DNA of 64,000 nt from Erodium maritimum (GCA_963921825.1 OY997591.1:20455515-20519514), one strand, 5' to 3'; shown: positions 36,770 through 48,109, counted from the first letter of the stretch. Program-made: numbers and translations. The notes: a model not told the origin generated them from the sequence alone.

Positions 36770-37998
36770 GTAGCATTAAGTTGTTGTTGTGTTTTTGTTT
36801 ATTAGGATGATAGACAAACAATTATCTAGCATATCGATAGGATGATGATGAACATTAACTTTATGTTTTTGTATGTTTGTCTAGTTAATCATCCTGTTAA
36901 TGATATATTTGTTTGACAATCATCCTATATTATAAAGTTTGGGTTTTATTTTGTGCTATATGTGTTTCCCAATGTTTTTGTTACATATCTTCTTTCATAC
37001 TTTGTCACTGTTAAATATGTTGTGGATTGCTCTTTGTATTAACAATGTAGATTGGTGACAATCATCAATGAAGGTGTGATGTTAATTTGGTTTTTTTATG
37101 TTTGCCATTTTTTATGTTCTGCCATTTTAGGTTGTATGAACACTCTCTAATCAGTGTATGTTTGTCTTCTTGATTTAAATATTGGTTCTTGTCCATACTG
37201 GTATACACTTTCAATTTACACTAATGTATACAATTGATATGTTTGTTTTTATGCTTGCAATTGATGGTTTGTTATACTTATATACATGAAGGAGTGATGC
37301 AATGTTATGTTGAATCCTGTTTGGTGTTTCTCCTTTTTTACTATGTATGTTATACCATTTGGTTCTTGTATGCACACATTCAAAACAGTGTAGGTTTTGG
37401 AAATTTGATTTTCTTACATGCAATACCAACGCATTTTTATCTTATGGTTCATAATTTTATAAGATATCCAAGTAGATCAATGGGGTTTTATATTCCTTTT
37501 TCCTGTAGATCATTGGGTTTTTTCACTTCTGATCTCTTAATTTGCTGCATAATCTTTTTGCACTGAGTAGTAATGTTTTTGGTACTTTTTACTGTTGGTC
37601 ATTTGATTTGCTGCATAATATGGTCCTAAATGGGTTTGGACCAATTAGAACAGTGGTATATTGAGTATTGTTTTGGTCACAATAGGTATTGATGTTTGGT
37701 CATTGTTCTGCTTTCTTATGTATGTTATGGCATTGCAGATTGTATGAACAATTTTAAGTCTGTGTATGTTTGTCTATTTGAATTAGATAACTGCTCTTGT
37801 TCATAATTGCATAGTCTTTGACATTACACCAAGGTATGTAATTGTTATGTTTGATTATTTCATTCCAATTATGGGTTGTTATAATTAGAATGCATTATAT
37901 TTGTTTCACTGATCGTTTGAAGCAAAGTTTGTGCTAATCATGTTTGCTGATTCTTCTTGGACAGTATGTATGTACAATTTCAACTCAATGTATGTCTT
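36770..37998. other. AT-rich region after the first acidic gene
   Basis: No supported gene. It is T-rich with repeated ttatgtatgtt-like words. The last part leads into the telomere-like array. Confidence 0.5.
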
Positions 37999-38214
37999 AG
38001 GGTTTAGGGTTTAGTGGTTTAGGGTTTAGGTTTTAGGGGTTTAGGGTTTAGGGTTTAGTGTTTAGGGTTTAGGGTTAGGGTTTAGGGTTTAGAGGTTTAG
38101 GGGTTTAGGGTTCATGGATTAGGGTTTAGGGTTTAGGGTTTAGGGTTCATGGTTTAGGGTTTAGGGTTAGGGTTTAGGGTTTAGGGTTTAGGGTTTAGGG
38201 GTTTAGGGTTTAAC
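37999..38214 (+). repeat. interstitial telomere-like repeats (TTTAGGG)n
   Basis: About 30 imperfect units of the Arabidopsis-type plant telomere repeat ttagggt, with several variants (ttaggggt, ttcatggt). It lies inside the MULE between the acidic gene and the duplicated transposase tail, so it is not a chromosome end. Confidence 0.95.
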
Positions 38215-38384
38215 GTTACAATCATGTATATGTTATGCAATGCCAAATCATGTATATGTTATGTTTCATAATTTTATATGATTTAAAATTATACCAATGG
38301 GATGTGATATTTTGTAAGCCTAAAGTTTTTTTTTATTATCGTCGATGTCTGTAACCTAAAATTTCCTGACAGTTTCTGCGGCGA

Positions 38385-38890
38385 TGTCTGTAACCCAAAG
38401 TTTCGATCCATCAATACCACACATGTTGAACACACCCAAATAAATATATGACTTGTAAAATGCTCAAATTTAATGTCTGCACGTTATGTGATAGTAACCA
38501 TCTTGTTGTAATAGTAAATTATTGCCAACACTAACATACATTTTAGTCAAACACATTACTCGCATTCAACTCAACAAACATTGTTCTTGGGGATAGGCGA
38601 TAGTCGGCCGGCTGGGTTCTTGGGGTAATCGCCTAGGCGGCTAGGCGTATGCGGGTGCCTAGGCGGCGCCCAGTCGGGATTTTTAGAGCACTGTCTGTAA
38701 CCCAAAGTTTCGATCCATCAATACCACACATGTTGAACACACCCAAACAAATATGTGCCTTATACAATGCTCAAATTTAATGTCTGCACGTTATTTGACA
38801 GTAACCAGCTTTTTGTAAGAGTAAATTATTGCCAACACGTGTGGCATTTTATTCAAACACATTATTCATATTAAACTCAACAAACACTAT
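38385..38890. repeat. direct duplication containing transposase 3' flank
   Basis: 38385-38590 and 38694-38890 are direct repeats (tgtctgtaacccaaagtttcgatcc ... ctcaacaaacatt). The same sequence in degenerate form flanks the transposase gene 3' end at 44262-44385. The insert between the copies, 38591-38693, is a GC-rich repeat. Confidence 0.8.
38591..38693. repeat. GC-rich palindromic repeat fragment
   Basis: Contains tcgcctaggcggctaggcg and ends ggatttttagagcact. A related copy lies at 50505-50581 (ggcgggatttttagaacact). It looks like a small dispersed repeat, type unknown. Confidence 0.5.
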
Positions 38891-38995
38891 TCAAAAAACA
38901 CAATCGTGATGATGCAAAAATGTCTGCACACAACAGACCATGTGTTAGTACACGGTTACAAGTGCATTTCAGGTGGTCCGTGTCCACCGTTCGTA
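38891..38995 (-). pseudogene. fragment of transposase 3' coding region
   Basis: cacaacagaccatgtgttag and cggttacaagtgcatttcagg match 44950-45020, which encodes the SWIM-type zinc finger of the transposase. The segment between the gene's 3' end and this finger is missing. It shows that the transposase tail was duplicated along with the acidic gene. Confidence 0.75.
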
Positions 38996-39575
38996 CCACT
39001 ATTAATGCATGCATAATTTAATACCATACCACTTATTAAATATTTGTTTCCTTTAACAATACTAATTCATTATACACACAACCCCTAATTGTCATTACTC
39101 TTATCCACAACCCCTACATTCCCTATTTATCCTCAACACCTACTCGATTACCTATATCAACCCGAAAAAACAGTTCACATTGTCTACTCATTTAAACCCT
39201 CACGCCCTAGTCCCTTCCTATTCCACTCTTCCTCTGAAATTCCCCTCACCCACACACGCCCAAATCCACCAGAGCAACCATGGCGACAAATTCCTCCAAC
39301 ATCGACAACCAATCCAGGCCCGATCGTCTGGGCACCCCCAAAGGCGACATCCCTTCATCGGATTCCGACCTCTACTCATCGGAATCCGAGCCTGACTTCA
39401 ATCCCCTCCATTCCGAGTCCGGCTAACACAACTATGAATCGGATTCTTATTCCGATGGTCCTGAAGTAGTGATCTTTGTCGGGCCTAACGCTGATGAGGA
39501 AGACGACGACCCTGAAGAAGCCCCCTACTCCGCCGGCCACCGTGGAGGCCCCCCTACTCCCCCGGCCACCGTACA

Positions 39576-42500
39576 TGTAATAACCACTTCTGGTCAACGT
39601 CAGTCAAACCTGCGAAAAATAGGAAAATTTTAAAATTTTAAGACAAACACTTAATTTAACCTAAATTGACCCCGAGGGTCATACCGGACTTAGGTTGACC
39701 CCGTTATCGACCAAAATGAGTCCCAGGGGACTCAGGGCAACTTTCTGATCAATTTGGGAAATGTTGACTTTTCGCTGGAAAAGTCAACCGAGCGACGTTT
39801 TGGTCCATTCGAGGACCGTTTTGGATCCAAAAAGCTTAGCCGTCGTCGCAGCGGTCTTAGTTGAGCCGTTTCCTTGTAGCCCGCCAAGTTTCGTAATTTC
39901 TTGGGAAAAGTGCCCGTTCGGGACCCGAAACGTCTGATTCTCGCGAAACTGATCGGAAAATATCAACTAGATATTTTCCAAAAGGTGTGGGACCCACCTT
40001 GACACTTGTCCTAATTGTGGTGGTGTTAGTTTTGGGGGGGAAAAGGTGTGGAGGAGATGTGTTGGCTGAACATAGGGTTTTAAAGAGAGAAAAAAATAGA
40101 AATTGTAGTTAGTTGATTTAATTAGAAAGGAAGAGAGTGTTTAGAGAGAGAAGGAGAAGAAGAAGAAGAAGAAGAGAGAAGAGAGGGAAAGCTAGGGTTG
40201 GAGGGTTTTCAAGCCTTTGGATCGTCTCAAGACAAGGAGAAAACGTCTTCCCCTCGTCCTCCTCGTTGGTAAGACCTAACCCGATCTTCGTTTTGTTAAC
40301 TTTGGAGAGTTAGGGTTTTGTATAAAACTATGGGTTAGGGTTGTATTGAGGTTGGGGAGGTGTTGGAGACATTTTTGAGGTGTTTGGAGGTGTTGTTGGA
40401 CGTTTTCCGGTGACCGGAGACTCGGGAGGAGCTCCGGCCACTGTGGGTGGTGGCCGGCCGGCCATGAGGTGGCTGGCCGGAGCTGGCACCAGCCACCACA
40501 CAGTGGCCGAGCCCCTCCCCTTGAACCCTAGGGTCTCGGCCAAGTAGCTTGGGTGGGGCCCACGTGCTCGGTTGCTCGGGTTTTAATGTTCGGGTGGTTT
40601 AAAACGTTCCCCGGACCATTTATCCTTAATCGAATCGAAATTTGGAATTAAATTGGAGAAGTTGCAATTAACGGGTTTTAGAAACTTTAAACGTTAATAA
40701 TTTGATTTAGAAGTCGGAATTCGATTCCGTCAAGTGCGTTGGGTTCCTTGAATTATTCTAAGACCGTAGAAACGAAAACGGGAACTTTTGGAGCCCCGGA
40801 AGGCAATTAACAAAAACCGGGCAGATTCGCCATGTCGGGCGAATCGGGCCTTTACGGGTCCTTTATCGACAATGTAGAGTAATTGGGAAGTTTGGGAGTG
40901 ATCGACTTTATCGGGGTTACGTTTGGGCGTTAAGTTTATTGATTTTCGGGTTTTTCGTAATAGTTTAAAAGTGCTTTAAAATTGTGTTCTTTTAGACCGT
41001 GCTGCGGACCGAGGCAAAGGGAAGCTCGGCGAGTGACTGGGTTCATCTCGGGTTTTGGTGAAGCGCTTTTGTAGTGTTTACGAGGTAGGGAAAAGTAGCC
41101 GGATCTCGGCCCTGATTAGGGAAAGTTAATAGTAGAATTGCATGTGACACCGGGGTGTCGTGGGTTGAGTAGTTTTATTTAAATATTAGAAAAGCATGAT
41201 ACGAGATTGTAGCATTTAAGAGAAAAGAATGTGACACTTAGTAGTGTCGTAGGAACAGAGAACTTAGCGATAATTGAATTACTGGAGGCATATGACCATG
41301 CCCGGAGGTTGTTTGTGAAACTAGTGATCTTAGGACTGTTGGAGGCATCGAGTATGCCGGAGGTTGTTGTGCGTTATTTATTGTTGAGTTTGGGTGGCCT
41401 TGAGAGCCCGTATTATTTATTGTTGAGTTTGGGTGGCCTTGAGAGCCCGTGTATTTAAATTGGTGTCTTGGGTGGCCTTGAGAGCCCGTGTATTTAAATT
41501 GGTGTCTTGGGTGGCCATGAGAGCCCGTGTATTTAAATTGGTGTCTTGGGTGGCCATGAGTGCCCGTGTCTTACTATTGATGTTTTGGGGTGGCCGTGAG
41601 TGCCGTGGGGTTGTTGAACCCGAGTCTTGACCGTTGGTGTGTCTTGAGTGGCAGTGAGTGCCTGTGGGATTGTTGAACCCGAGTCTTGACCGTTGGTGTG
41701 TCTTGAGTGGCAGTGAGTGCCCGTGGGGTTGTTGAACCCGAGTCTTGATTGTTGAGGTGTCTTGAGTGGCCTTGAGTGCCTGTATGTTTGAACTTGCCTG
41801 TGATTGTGGTTGTGGTTACCTGAAGTGGTGAGTTCGAAAGGTCGACAGCCTGATCCGACTTAGTGTCGATGAATTGCGAGTTCGAAAGGTCGACAGCATG
41901 ATCCGACTTAGTGTCGATGAATTGCGAGTTCGAAAGGTCGACAGCCTGATCCGACGTAGTGTCGATGAATTGCGAGTTCGAAAGGTCGACAGCCTGAGCC
42001 GACTTAGTGTCGATGAATTGCGAGTTTGAAAGGTCGACAGCCTGATCCGACTTAGTGTCAATGAATTGCGAGTTCTAAAGGTCGACAGCCTGATACGACT
42101 TCGTGTCGAGGAATTGCGATAGGTCGATCCCTGACCTGATTGAGATTGGTTACGGAGCAGCTGGTGTGCGATCCTTTGTGATCTTGTTTGGCGTTGTGTA
42201 GTCTTTCTATCGTGTCCTTGGAGGAGGTCGTCGATAGTTGTGTCGGGTCTACATTGTGTTCTCGAGTGTTGAGTCTGTTGAGGAAAGTAACGGGTTGTGG
42301 GTCAGTTGGGTACTTGAGTTGGGGACTGTAGTCCCGGTGTTGGGTTGGTTTAGTGTTACTGGCTTTATCTACTAATTATGCCATAGTCAGTCTGTTATCC
42401 GTGGAGGTGAGCGAACGCTCACCCCTAGCTGCTTTTCCTACAGGTACTGATCTCCGGTCGGACTAGGTTAGCTCTTGAAGTTCATGGAGCTTGGAGCGGA

Positions 42501-42699
42501 GTCTGGTCTTATTTTTGTTGAGTCTAGTGACGGATATTGTACCTTGTCCACTTGTTGGGACGTTTTGTATTGTGAATACTATTACTATTTTTGGTAACTA
42601 AATGGAAATATCAGAGTTTTATTCAAAACAGGTTTTAAGTGTTTCATGTTTTTAAATGTTCGCGTCCCGAGTTCGGTTCTCTGAAATTGGGGCGTGACA
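39576..42699 (+). mobile_element. solo LTR C
   Basis: It begins TGTAATAACCACTTCTGG and ends GGGGCGTGACA. Perfect duplications gtaca lie at 39571-39575 and 42700-42704. It is 3,124 bp with no internal domain. Its 5' part resembles LTRs A and B, but the segment around 41230-41460 is nearly identical to LTR E, so it is a mosaic. Confidence 0.93.
41380..42115 (+). repeat. minisatellites in solo LTR C
   Basis: 41380-41580 holds ~39-bp units (gtcttgggtggccatgagag), 41580-41780 ~58-bp units, and 41826-42115 six ~47-bp units with core gagttcgaaaggtcgacagc. Confidence 0.88.
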
Positions 42700-43041
42700 G
42701 TACATGCTAAAATCAAGGGTTCTGCCATGGCCGAGTCATCAAATGCCATGCAGAACAACCTGAAAAGGAAACGAGGTGACTCCGAGGAAGTAGACGAACA
42801 GTCTCCTAATGCCGAGTCAAGCACCAATCTGAAACGTAAGGGTTTCGAGTCCCAACTGGAGCTTTGGACTGACGCCGAGAAGGCGGCGCGGGAGGCAATG
42901 GAGGATGACGAGAAGGCCGACCCAGTTGCTGCGGAGGATCAGGAAGAGGAATCAAATGAATCCGAAGTCTCTGGTGAGGAGGATGACTCGGACGAGGACT
43001 ACTTCCCGGATGTTGAAGACTCTGATGAGGACGAGAACTAG

Positions 43042-44415
43042 GTAGCAATTAGTTCTTGTTCTGTTTTTTGTTTAGTTGGATGATGATCTTAATTGTTAGT
43101 ACTTACAAGTTTTTTGGGTATATCAACAAGATGATGATGAACAAACAAATTTTGTGTTTTGTATGTTTGTTTAGGATTTATACCAATGTCATCATCTTGT
43201 GAATCATGTGTTTGCCTCTAAACCTTCCAATGTTAGTAAATTATAAGTTTGGAGTTTAAATTATGCTTTATTTTCTGTTTTCAATAATTTGCATTTCATA
43301 CTTTGTCAATTTTATTGATAGATCATGCTATTTGTCATACTGTTATTGAATTGCTAATTTGGTTGTTGGAAATTCACCAACCATAGTTATGATGCAATAT
43401 TGCTTTGTGGTGGATCTTTGTGTCCAATTGGTTTAGAGTTGTATTACTGTTTTTGGTTGGATAGTTATGTATGTCTACACACTGACATTTGTATGTATAA
43501 ATTCACATAAGTGTATGTTGTATTTGTATTCATTATTTCATATGCTTCCACTTAGATCAATCTATGTTTTTTCAGTTCTAGGTTGAATGGAGTAGGGATT
43601 CATATTACCTTGGTTTTGTTGTGGATGCATTGTCGATGGGATTGGTGTAGTTGATTTGGTAGATGCTTATTTGAAAGAAGTTTTGTATTTGGCCTGCTGA
43701 TTTTGGTTGGTTGGGTATGTATGTAGCCCTAATTTTATTCCATGTACACAGTTGTGTAATTTTTTTATATTCCATGTACACAGTTGCAATCCCTATACCA
43801 TTTGTATGTTATTGAACAACTTTGTATATGATTTTAATTATATCAGTGTATGTAATTGGTTGGAGGTCATATAGATGGTTCAAATTGCAGATAATTGTAC
43901 CATTATCAACTGGTTTATTGATTTTTCATGTTTTGAGCTATTGTGATTGAGGTTATACTTAAGTTGGGATTGTTCTTTATGTCTTGGCTGATTATTTTTA
44001 TTATCTTGTGATTGTTTCCTAATTGTTGCCTTTTTAGGGGAACGTTTGTACTTGGAAGGTACTTGCCTATCGTCTCTTGAATCCTTTCAAGTTTGTGTGT
44101 CTTGCTTCTTTTGAATGGTTGTTCTAAATTCACTACATACGCTTGTTTGTGTGTACTTGTTTGTTTTGGGTGTTTTTGTTGCTGTATTCTTCTGGTTGTT
44201 GGTGGACTGGTCTTCTTTTTATGGTACATATGTATGTTCTGCAACATTAATTTGATCATATGTTAAAATTTAATGTTAGTACGTTATGTGCGTTTTTCCT
44301 TATGTTTGTTTAGAGTAAATTACTGTCAACACAAACATAAATTTTTTTCAAACCAGTTATTGAAAATAAACTCAACAAACATAGTTCAACCATACACAAC
44401 CGTGATGATGCAAAA
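43042..44415. other. region between the second acidic gene and the transposase
   Basis: AT-rich, T-rich on the plus strand, without a supported gene. The part from 44262 is the transposase 3' flank that recurs at 38385-38890. Confidence 0.55.
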
Positions 44416-47400
44416 CTACTTCTTCTTCTTCTTTTTCAACGGGCAGTTTCTGCTATCGTGATCAATGACATACTGCTTGCATGTGTGGCACAATCTTGGG
44501 GCTTTACGTCCAGCCTCTATAGCCTTTTCCTTATTTGACTTCAACTTATCGCTTGTAGGCAACCGTTTCCCTTTAGTGTTTGTAATAACTAGTGGTTTCA
44601 CGGTCACCAAGTCCGGCAGTGCGATTCCAGTAACCGACGCAATATAACTTGTTCTGCTGAGACGTTGTTCCTCTACTATATCGTGTATTGTCTTCAGTTT
44701 AAAATTCCGGAGTGTATCCAACAAATCTCGCAGACTGGACTCAGCTACATCTGCAGTTTTAAGCTTGCCGTCCAACTCTTTCTTCAGAGTCATGAATAAT
44801 GCCTCAGTGGGTACGGTGGGGTTCTCTGCCGGTTCAGGAAATACATCAACTATTGTAGAGATTTTTGTCTCCCTGCACCAACGCCTCTTCACCAATGTTT
44901 GAGGGATGTTCTTCAACGTCGTGCTTTGCAGTACACAAAAAATGTGAGAACACAACAGACCATGCGTTAGCACACGGTTACAAGTGCATTCTAGGTGGTC
45001 CGTGCTCACCGTTCGTACCACTATGAACTCTTGAGTAGGCTCAAATTTTTTATCAATTACCTTGTAATCTATGGAGTCCCCGCTCCCCCCATACTAGTTA
45101 TCTCGCACATTTTTTGGGCATCCACAAGGTCGTCCTGTACGTTATTGAACACTGGGCGAGTGTAATGTTTCCAAGCGTCTCTTTCTATGTCAGTATTCGT
45201 TACCAACTGCGGGAACGAAGTGTGGCTTTGCATCATCTGCCGGTAGTGCTCATGCCTTTGCCTGTCTATTACCCCGTCACAGGCCCACATGAACTGTACA
45301 AGCCCGTAATACCTATTCGTGAACTGCGAGTACGTACTGTTCATAGACTCTGATTGAGATGATATTCTCATAAATTGCCCCATATCTAAGTGCCTGAAAT
45401 ACGCTGGTATCCATTGATGTCGTACCTCATACATACTCTTCAGCCATTTGTTTTCCTATAGGTCGTACTCATCCATGATCTCATTCCACTCTTCTTCAAA
45501 TGCATCTGGTGTTATGTCATCGTTGAAGACGATGTTGTACACACTACTGTAGAATGGCGTGTCCTTAACGCTAGCACCTGCAACCTGCATCATAAAATCG
45601 TATGTCCTGAATATATTTAATGTATGATCATCAATTAACACATATGTATGTTTACATCGTAAGTCATTTTAGGAAAACAAAGTTACCTTCGTCTCGAGTT
45701 TCTCCATAATGTGCCACATGCACAGCTTATGTGTGGTCTCTGGCATGGTTTTTGGAATTGCTATCTTCATTGCCGGATCTTGATCGGTTACCAAATATCT
45801 TGGAGCCTTCATATCCATTGCCTTTAAAAAGGCAGTGAAGATCCATGTAAAAGAAGGGACGTCCTCATGTGTCACCAGCCCCAATCCGAACGTCACATTA
45901 TTCTTGTAGTTGTCCACCCCAGTGAACGGACAAAAATGCATCGAATACCTGTTCCAATCATTAAGAGAAGTAATTAAATGAAACAAAAAAGGAAATACAT
46001 TGACATGAACAATAACATAATTATAACAACTCACTTGTTTGTGGAGTACGTTGTATCAAAACTAACATAGTCCCCATAAAGCTCGTAGTTCTTCACAGAA
46101 ATCTCATCGCACCAAAACAAATTAACTAGCCTTCCTTCGTCATCAACTGAGTAATCATACCTGAAACCACTGTTGGACTCCTTTTGACTACGGAATTTGC
46201 CAAGAATTACTTGCACATCGCTGTTTCCTACATACGCTTTTAGGTCACGCTGGTAGTTAATGAAATTTAGTTCGCTTGCTCCAACATTTTCGGGCCCGCC
46301 ACACTGTTGACTCATTAACCGATGCCTGCTTTTGTACAGTGATCAATCCATGAAACGTGATTTTGTATCACATGTCGATTTCCTTTCAAAGTATGTCTCT
46401 GGCTCTTGACTACCATTTCATGATTGTGCGCTGGTACGAACTTTTTTACCACATATCCAATAGTAGTGGACTCAAAGTTCAAACTGATCATTGCCGCACA
46501 TCCAGTTCGTGTGTCTAGACACTTTCTTGTTTTTGTCTTTCCACCATCCATGGTTTCGGTTGTTTGCCGCTTATGACCTTCCTTTGAACACGTCATGTAT
46601 TTCAACTTCACGACATTATCCTTATCCTTCTTTGTCGTTGTTAGCCTTGTGTCAAATCCACAAAGCGTAGCATATGTCCTATAGAACAATATGCCATGAT
46701 CCAACATGGGGAATATTTTCCCTACAAATGGCGTTCGCTTTGCGGCACACGATGGTATGTAACTTCTGGCTCCTCTGGGTCCTACGACAACTGTCTCATT
46801 TGCTACGTGTTCACTATCGATATCCATATCTACACCATACGACACAAAACATGTCATTTTATTCTAAGACATACACACATACTCACTTAAACATACATTG
46901 TACAATCATTCATTTTCCATGCCCAACTATATTCGTTGATTTAATACACACATTTGATCTGAGCTAAACATACATTAAACGGATCGTTCATTTTCATACC
47001 CTCATATTTGCTTTTATAATTTTACATACATTCATAATGACCTAAACATACATCATCAAAGCATTTCATGACCTACCATGATATATTATTTAATATTCAT
47101 ACATACATATACTGCGCACTAAACATACATCATCCTAGTATTTCATTTTCATGTACTTCTGCTGTTTGTTTTCATACTAATACATACATACATATGTCAC
47201 TAAACATACATCCTAGCAGTATGACATTACTATACCCTCGTATTTGATTTTCATACTAATACATACACACATACTGTACTACACAAACACCATGCGATTA
47301 TTTCATTTCAATGCACTACTACGTTTCCTTCTGCTGATACATACATACATTGGTCACTAAACATATATAATATAGACATTTCACTTCCGTACCTCCGTAT

Positions 47401-47618
47401 TTGGTTTAGTACTACTGCATACACATACTGTATAACCTATACATACAACACGCACCCATTTTCAATTACTTTTACTATTCCACGTATCAAACAAATCCAT
47501 TACAACTTCATACCCTCAACAACGTAGTTCACCAATTCATAACAAATTTGCCACGAACAAACAACATCAGATGATGAGAACACAATCAAATACAATTGAT
47601 CCAAATCTTACCTGCCAT
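44416..47618 (-). pseudogene. FAR1/FRS-type MULE transposase
   Basis: Predicted coding exons are 47618-47612, 46829-46035, 45948-45687 and 45584-44416; all introns have GT-AG ends and the phases agree. In order the protein has a FAR1 DNA-binding domain (GKIFPMLDHGILFYRTYA, CLDTRTGCAAMI, FVPAHNHE), the MULE catalytic domain with D in VSFDTTYSTNK, D in YLVTDQDPAM, the CMWHI motif and E in SQSESMN, a SWIM zinc finger (CTCNRVLTHGLLCSHIF) and a C-terminal CCHC-like knuckle (CHTCKQYVIDHDSRNC). FAR1 and FHY3 are domesticated relatives. It would bind and cut the element's ends in the nucleus. A 1-base frameshift near 46316, a TAG at 45456 and another frameshift in a G run near 45080 inactivate this copy. 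Confidence 0.88.
46870..47480 (-). repeat. subterminal diverged repeats in transposase intron 1
   Basis: About six imperfect ~100-bp units with cactaaacatacat, atttcattttcat and ctaatacatacatac. They mirror the tandem repeats near the left end of the element and may be binding or regulatory region. Confidence 0.55.
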
Positions 47619-48027
47619 TTTTCCAGTATAGACTGCAATTGCAATTTCTTCACCGACTTCGAAATCAAATTCTGGTTTTTCCCTTTTTCCACGATCACGA
47701 CTTCAGCAACTGTTGAACCCTTGTTTGTTATCCGACTTCGATCACAACTTTTCGCTGCTTTGTCGAGATCACGAAATGCTCTTGATCCTTCAGATTCTTC
47801 TTCGAACTTTTATGATAATAATATATTCAGAATCACATATATATACATACATTTATGGATATTGATAATGCACCATAAATTTCGGCTGTTATCCAATTTA
47901 ATTCGATTTCCCACTTTCATTTTCCGATTTCCCACTTTTTTTTTCCGAAACTACCCACCCAAAACGTGCGTGAACCAATTTTGGCATCAGATTTTACCAA
48001 AAATCTTAGCCCTTTATTTGATATATT

Positions 48028-48089
48028 CAATGGTATAGATTAGTTCTATGTTCTGATTTAAGGGAGGGTTTGTACTTGATAGCCCCCCC
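48028..48089 (-). repeat. right terminal inverted repeat of the large MULE
   Basis: The reverse complement reads GGCTATCAAGTACAAACC, then after a variable spacer ATCAGAACATAGAACTAATC and ccattgaa, matching 27057-27118. Confidence 0.8.
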
Positions 48090-48109
48090 TATATATACAT
48101 ATATATATA

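Larger units (their letters stand above)
39280..43041 (+). pseudogene. second acidic-protein gene, interrupted by solo LTR C
   Basis: The 5' part (39280-39575) opens at ATG 39280 with RPDRLGTPKGDIPSSDSDLY and SESEPDFNPLHSESG, then has a TAA at 39424 where the intact paralogue has GAA. The frame continues beyond that stop until solo LTR C. After the LTR and its duplicated 5 bases the same frame resumes at 42705 (AMAESSNAMQNNLKRKRGD), then the Glu-rich helix (WTDAEKAAREAMEDDEKAD) and the acidic tail ending DSDEDEN. Its uninterrupted length would be ~210 codons. One nonsense change and one insertion disable it. Preservation of the frame elsewhere suggests past selection. Confidence 0.8.
27055..48089. 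mobile_element. ~21 kb MULE-like element with protease, acidic-protein and transposase genes
   Basis: The left end is AGCTATCAGGTACAAACC...GGTCAGAACATAGAACTGATC and the right end, reverse complemented, is GGCTATCAAGTACAAACC...ATCAGAACATAGAACTAATC. They match over ~62 bp, with an unrelated spacer of about ten bases. Inside are a Ulp1-like gene on the plus strand, two acidic-protein genes on the plus strand, and a FAR1-type MULE transposase on the minus strand, so the outer genes converge as in maize MuDR. Two solo LTRs (29402-32836, 39576-42699) are later insertions; without them the element is ~14.5 kb. (TA)n at both ends hides the expected 8-11 bp target duplication. Ulp-like genes carried by MULEs are known in plants (Kaonashi elements of Arabidopsis). 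The acidic genes are not something I recognise from described elements. Confidence 0.82.

Noticed and set aside
37999..38214. A chromosome end
   Set aside because: The telomere-like array is short, imperfect and followed by 25 kb of further sequence.
29402..42699. LTRs E and C as a pair bounding one element
   Set aside because: They have separate perfect duplications (cgttt and gtaca), different 5' halves, and MULE genes in between.
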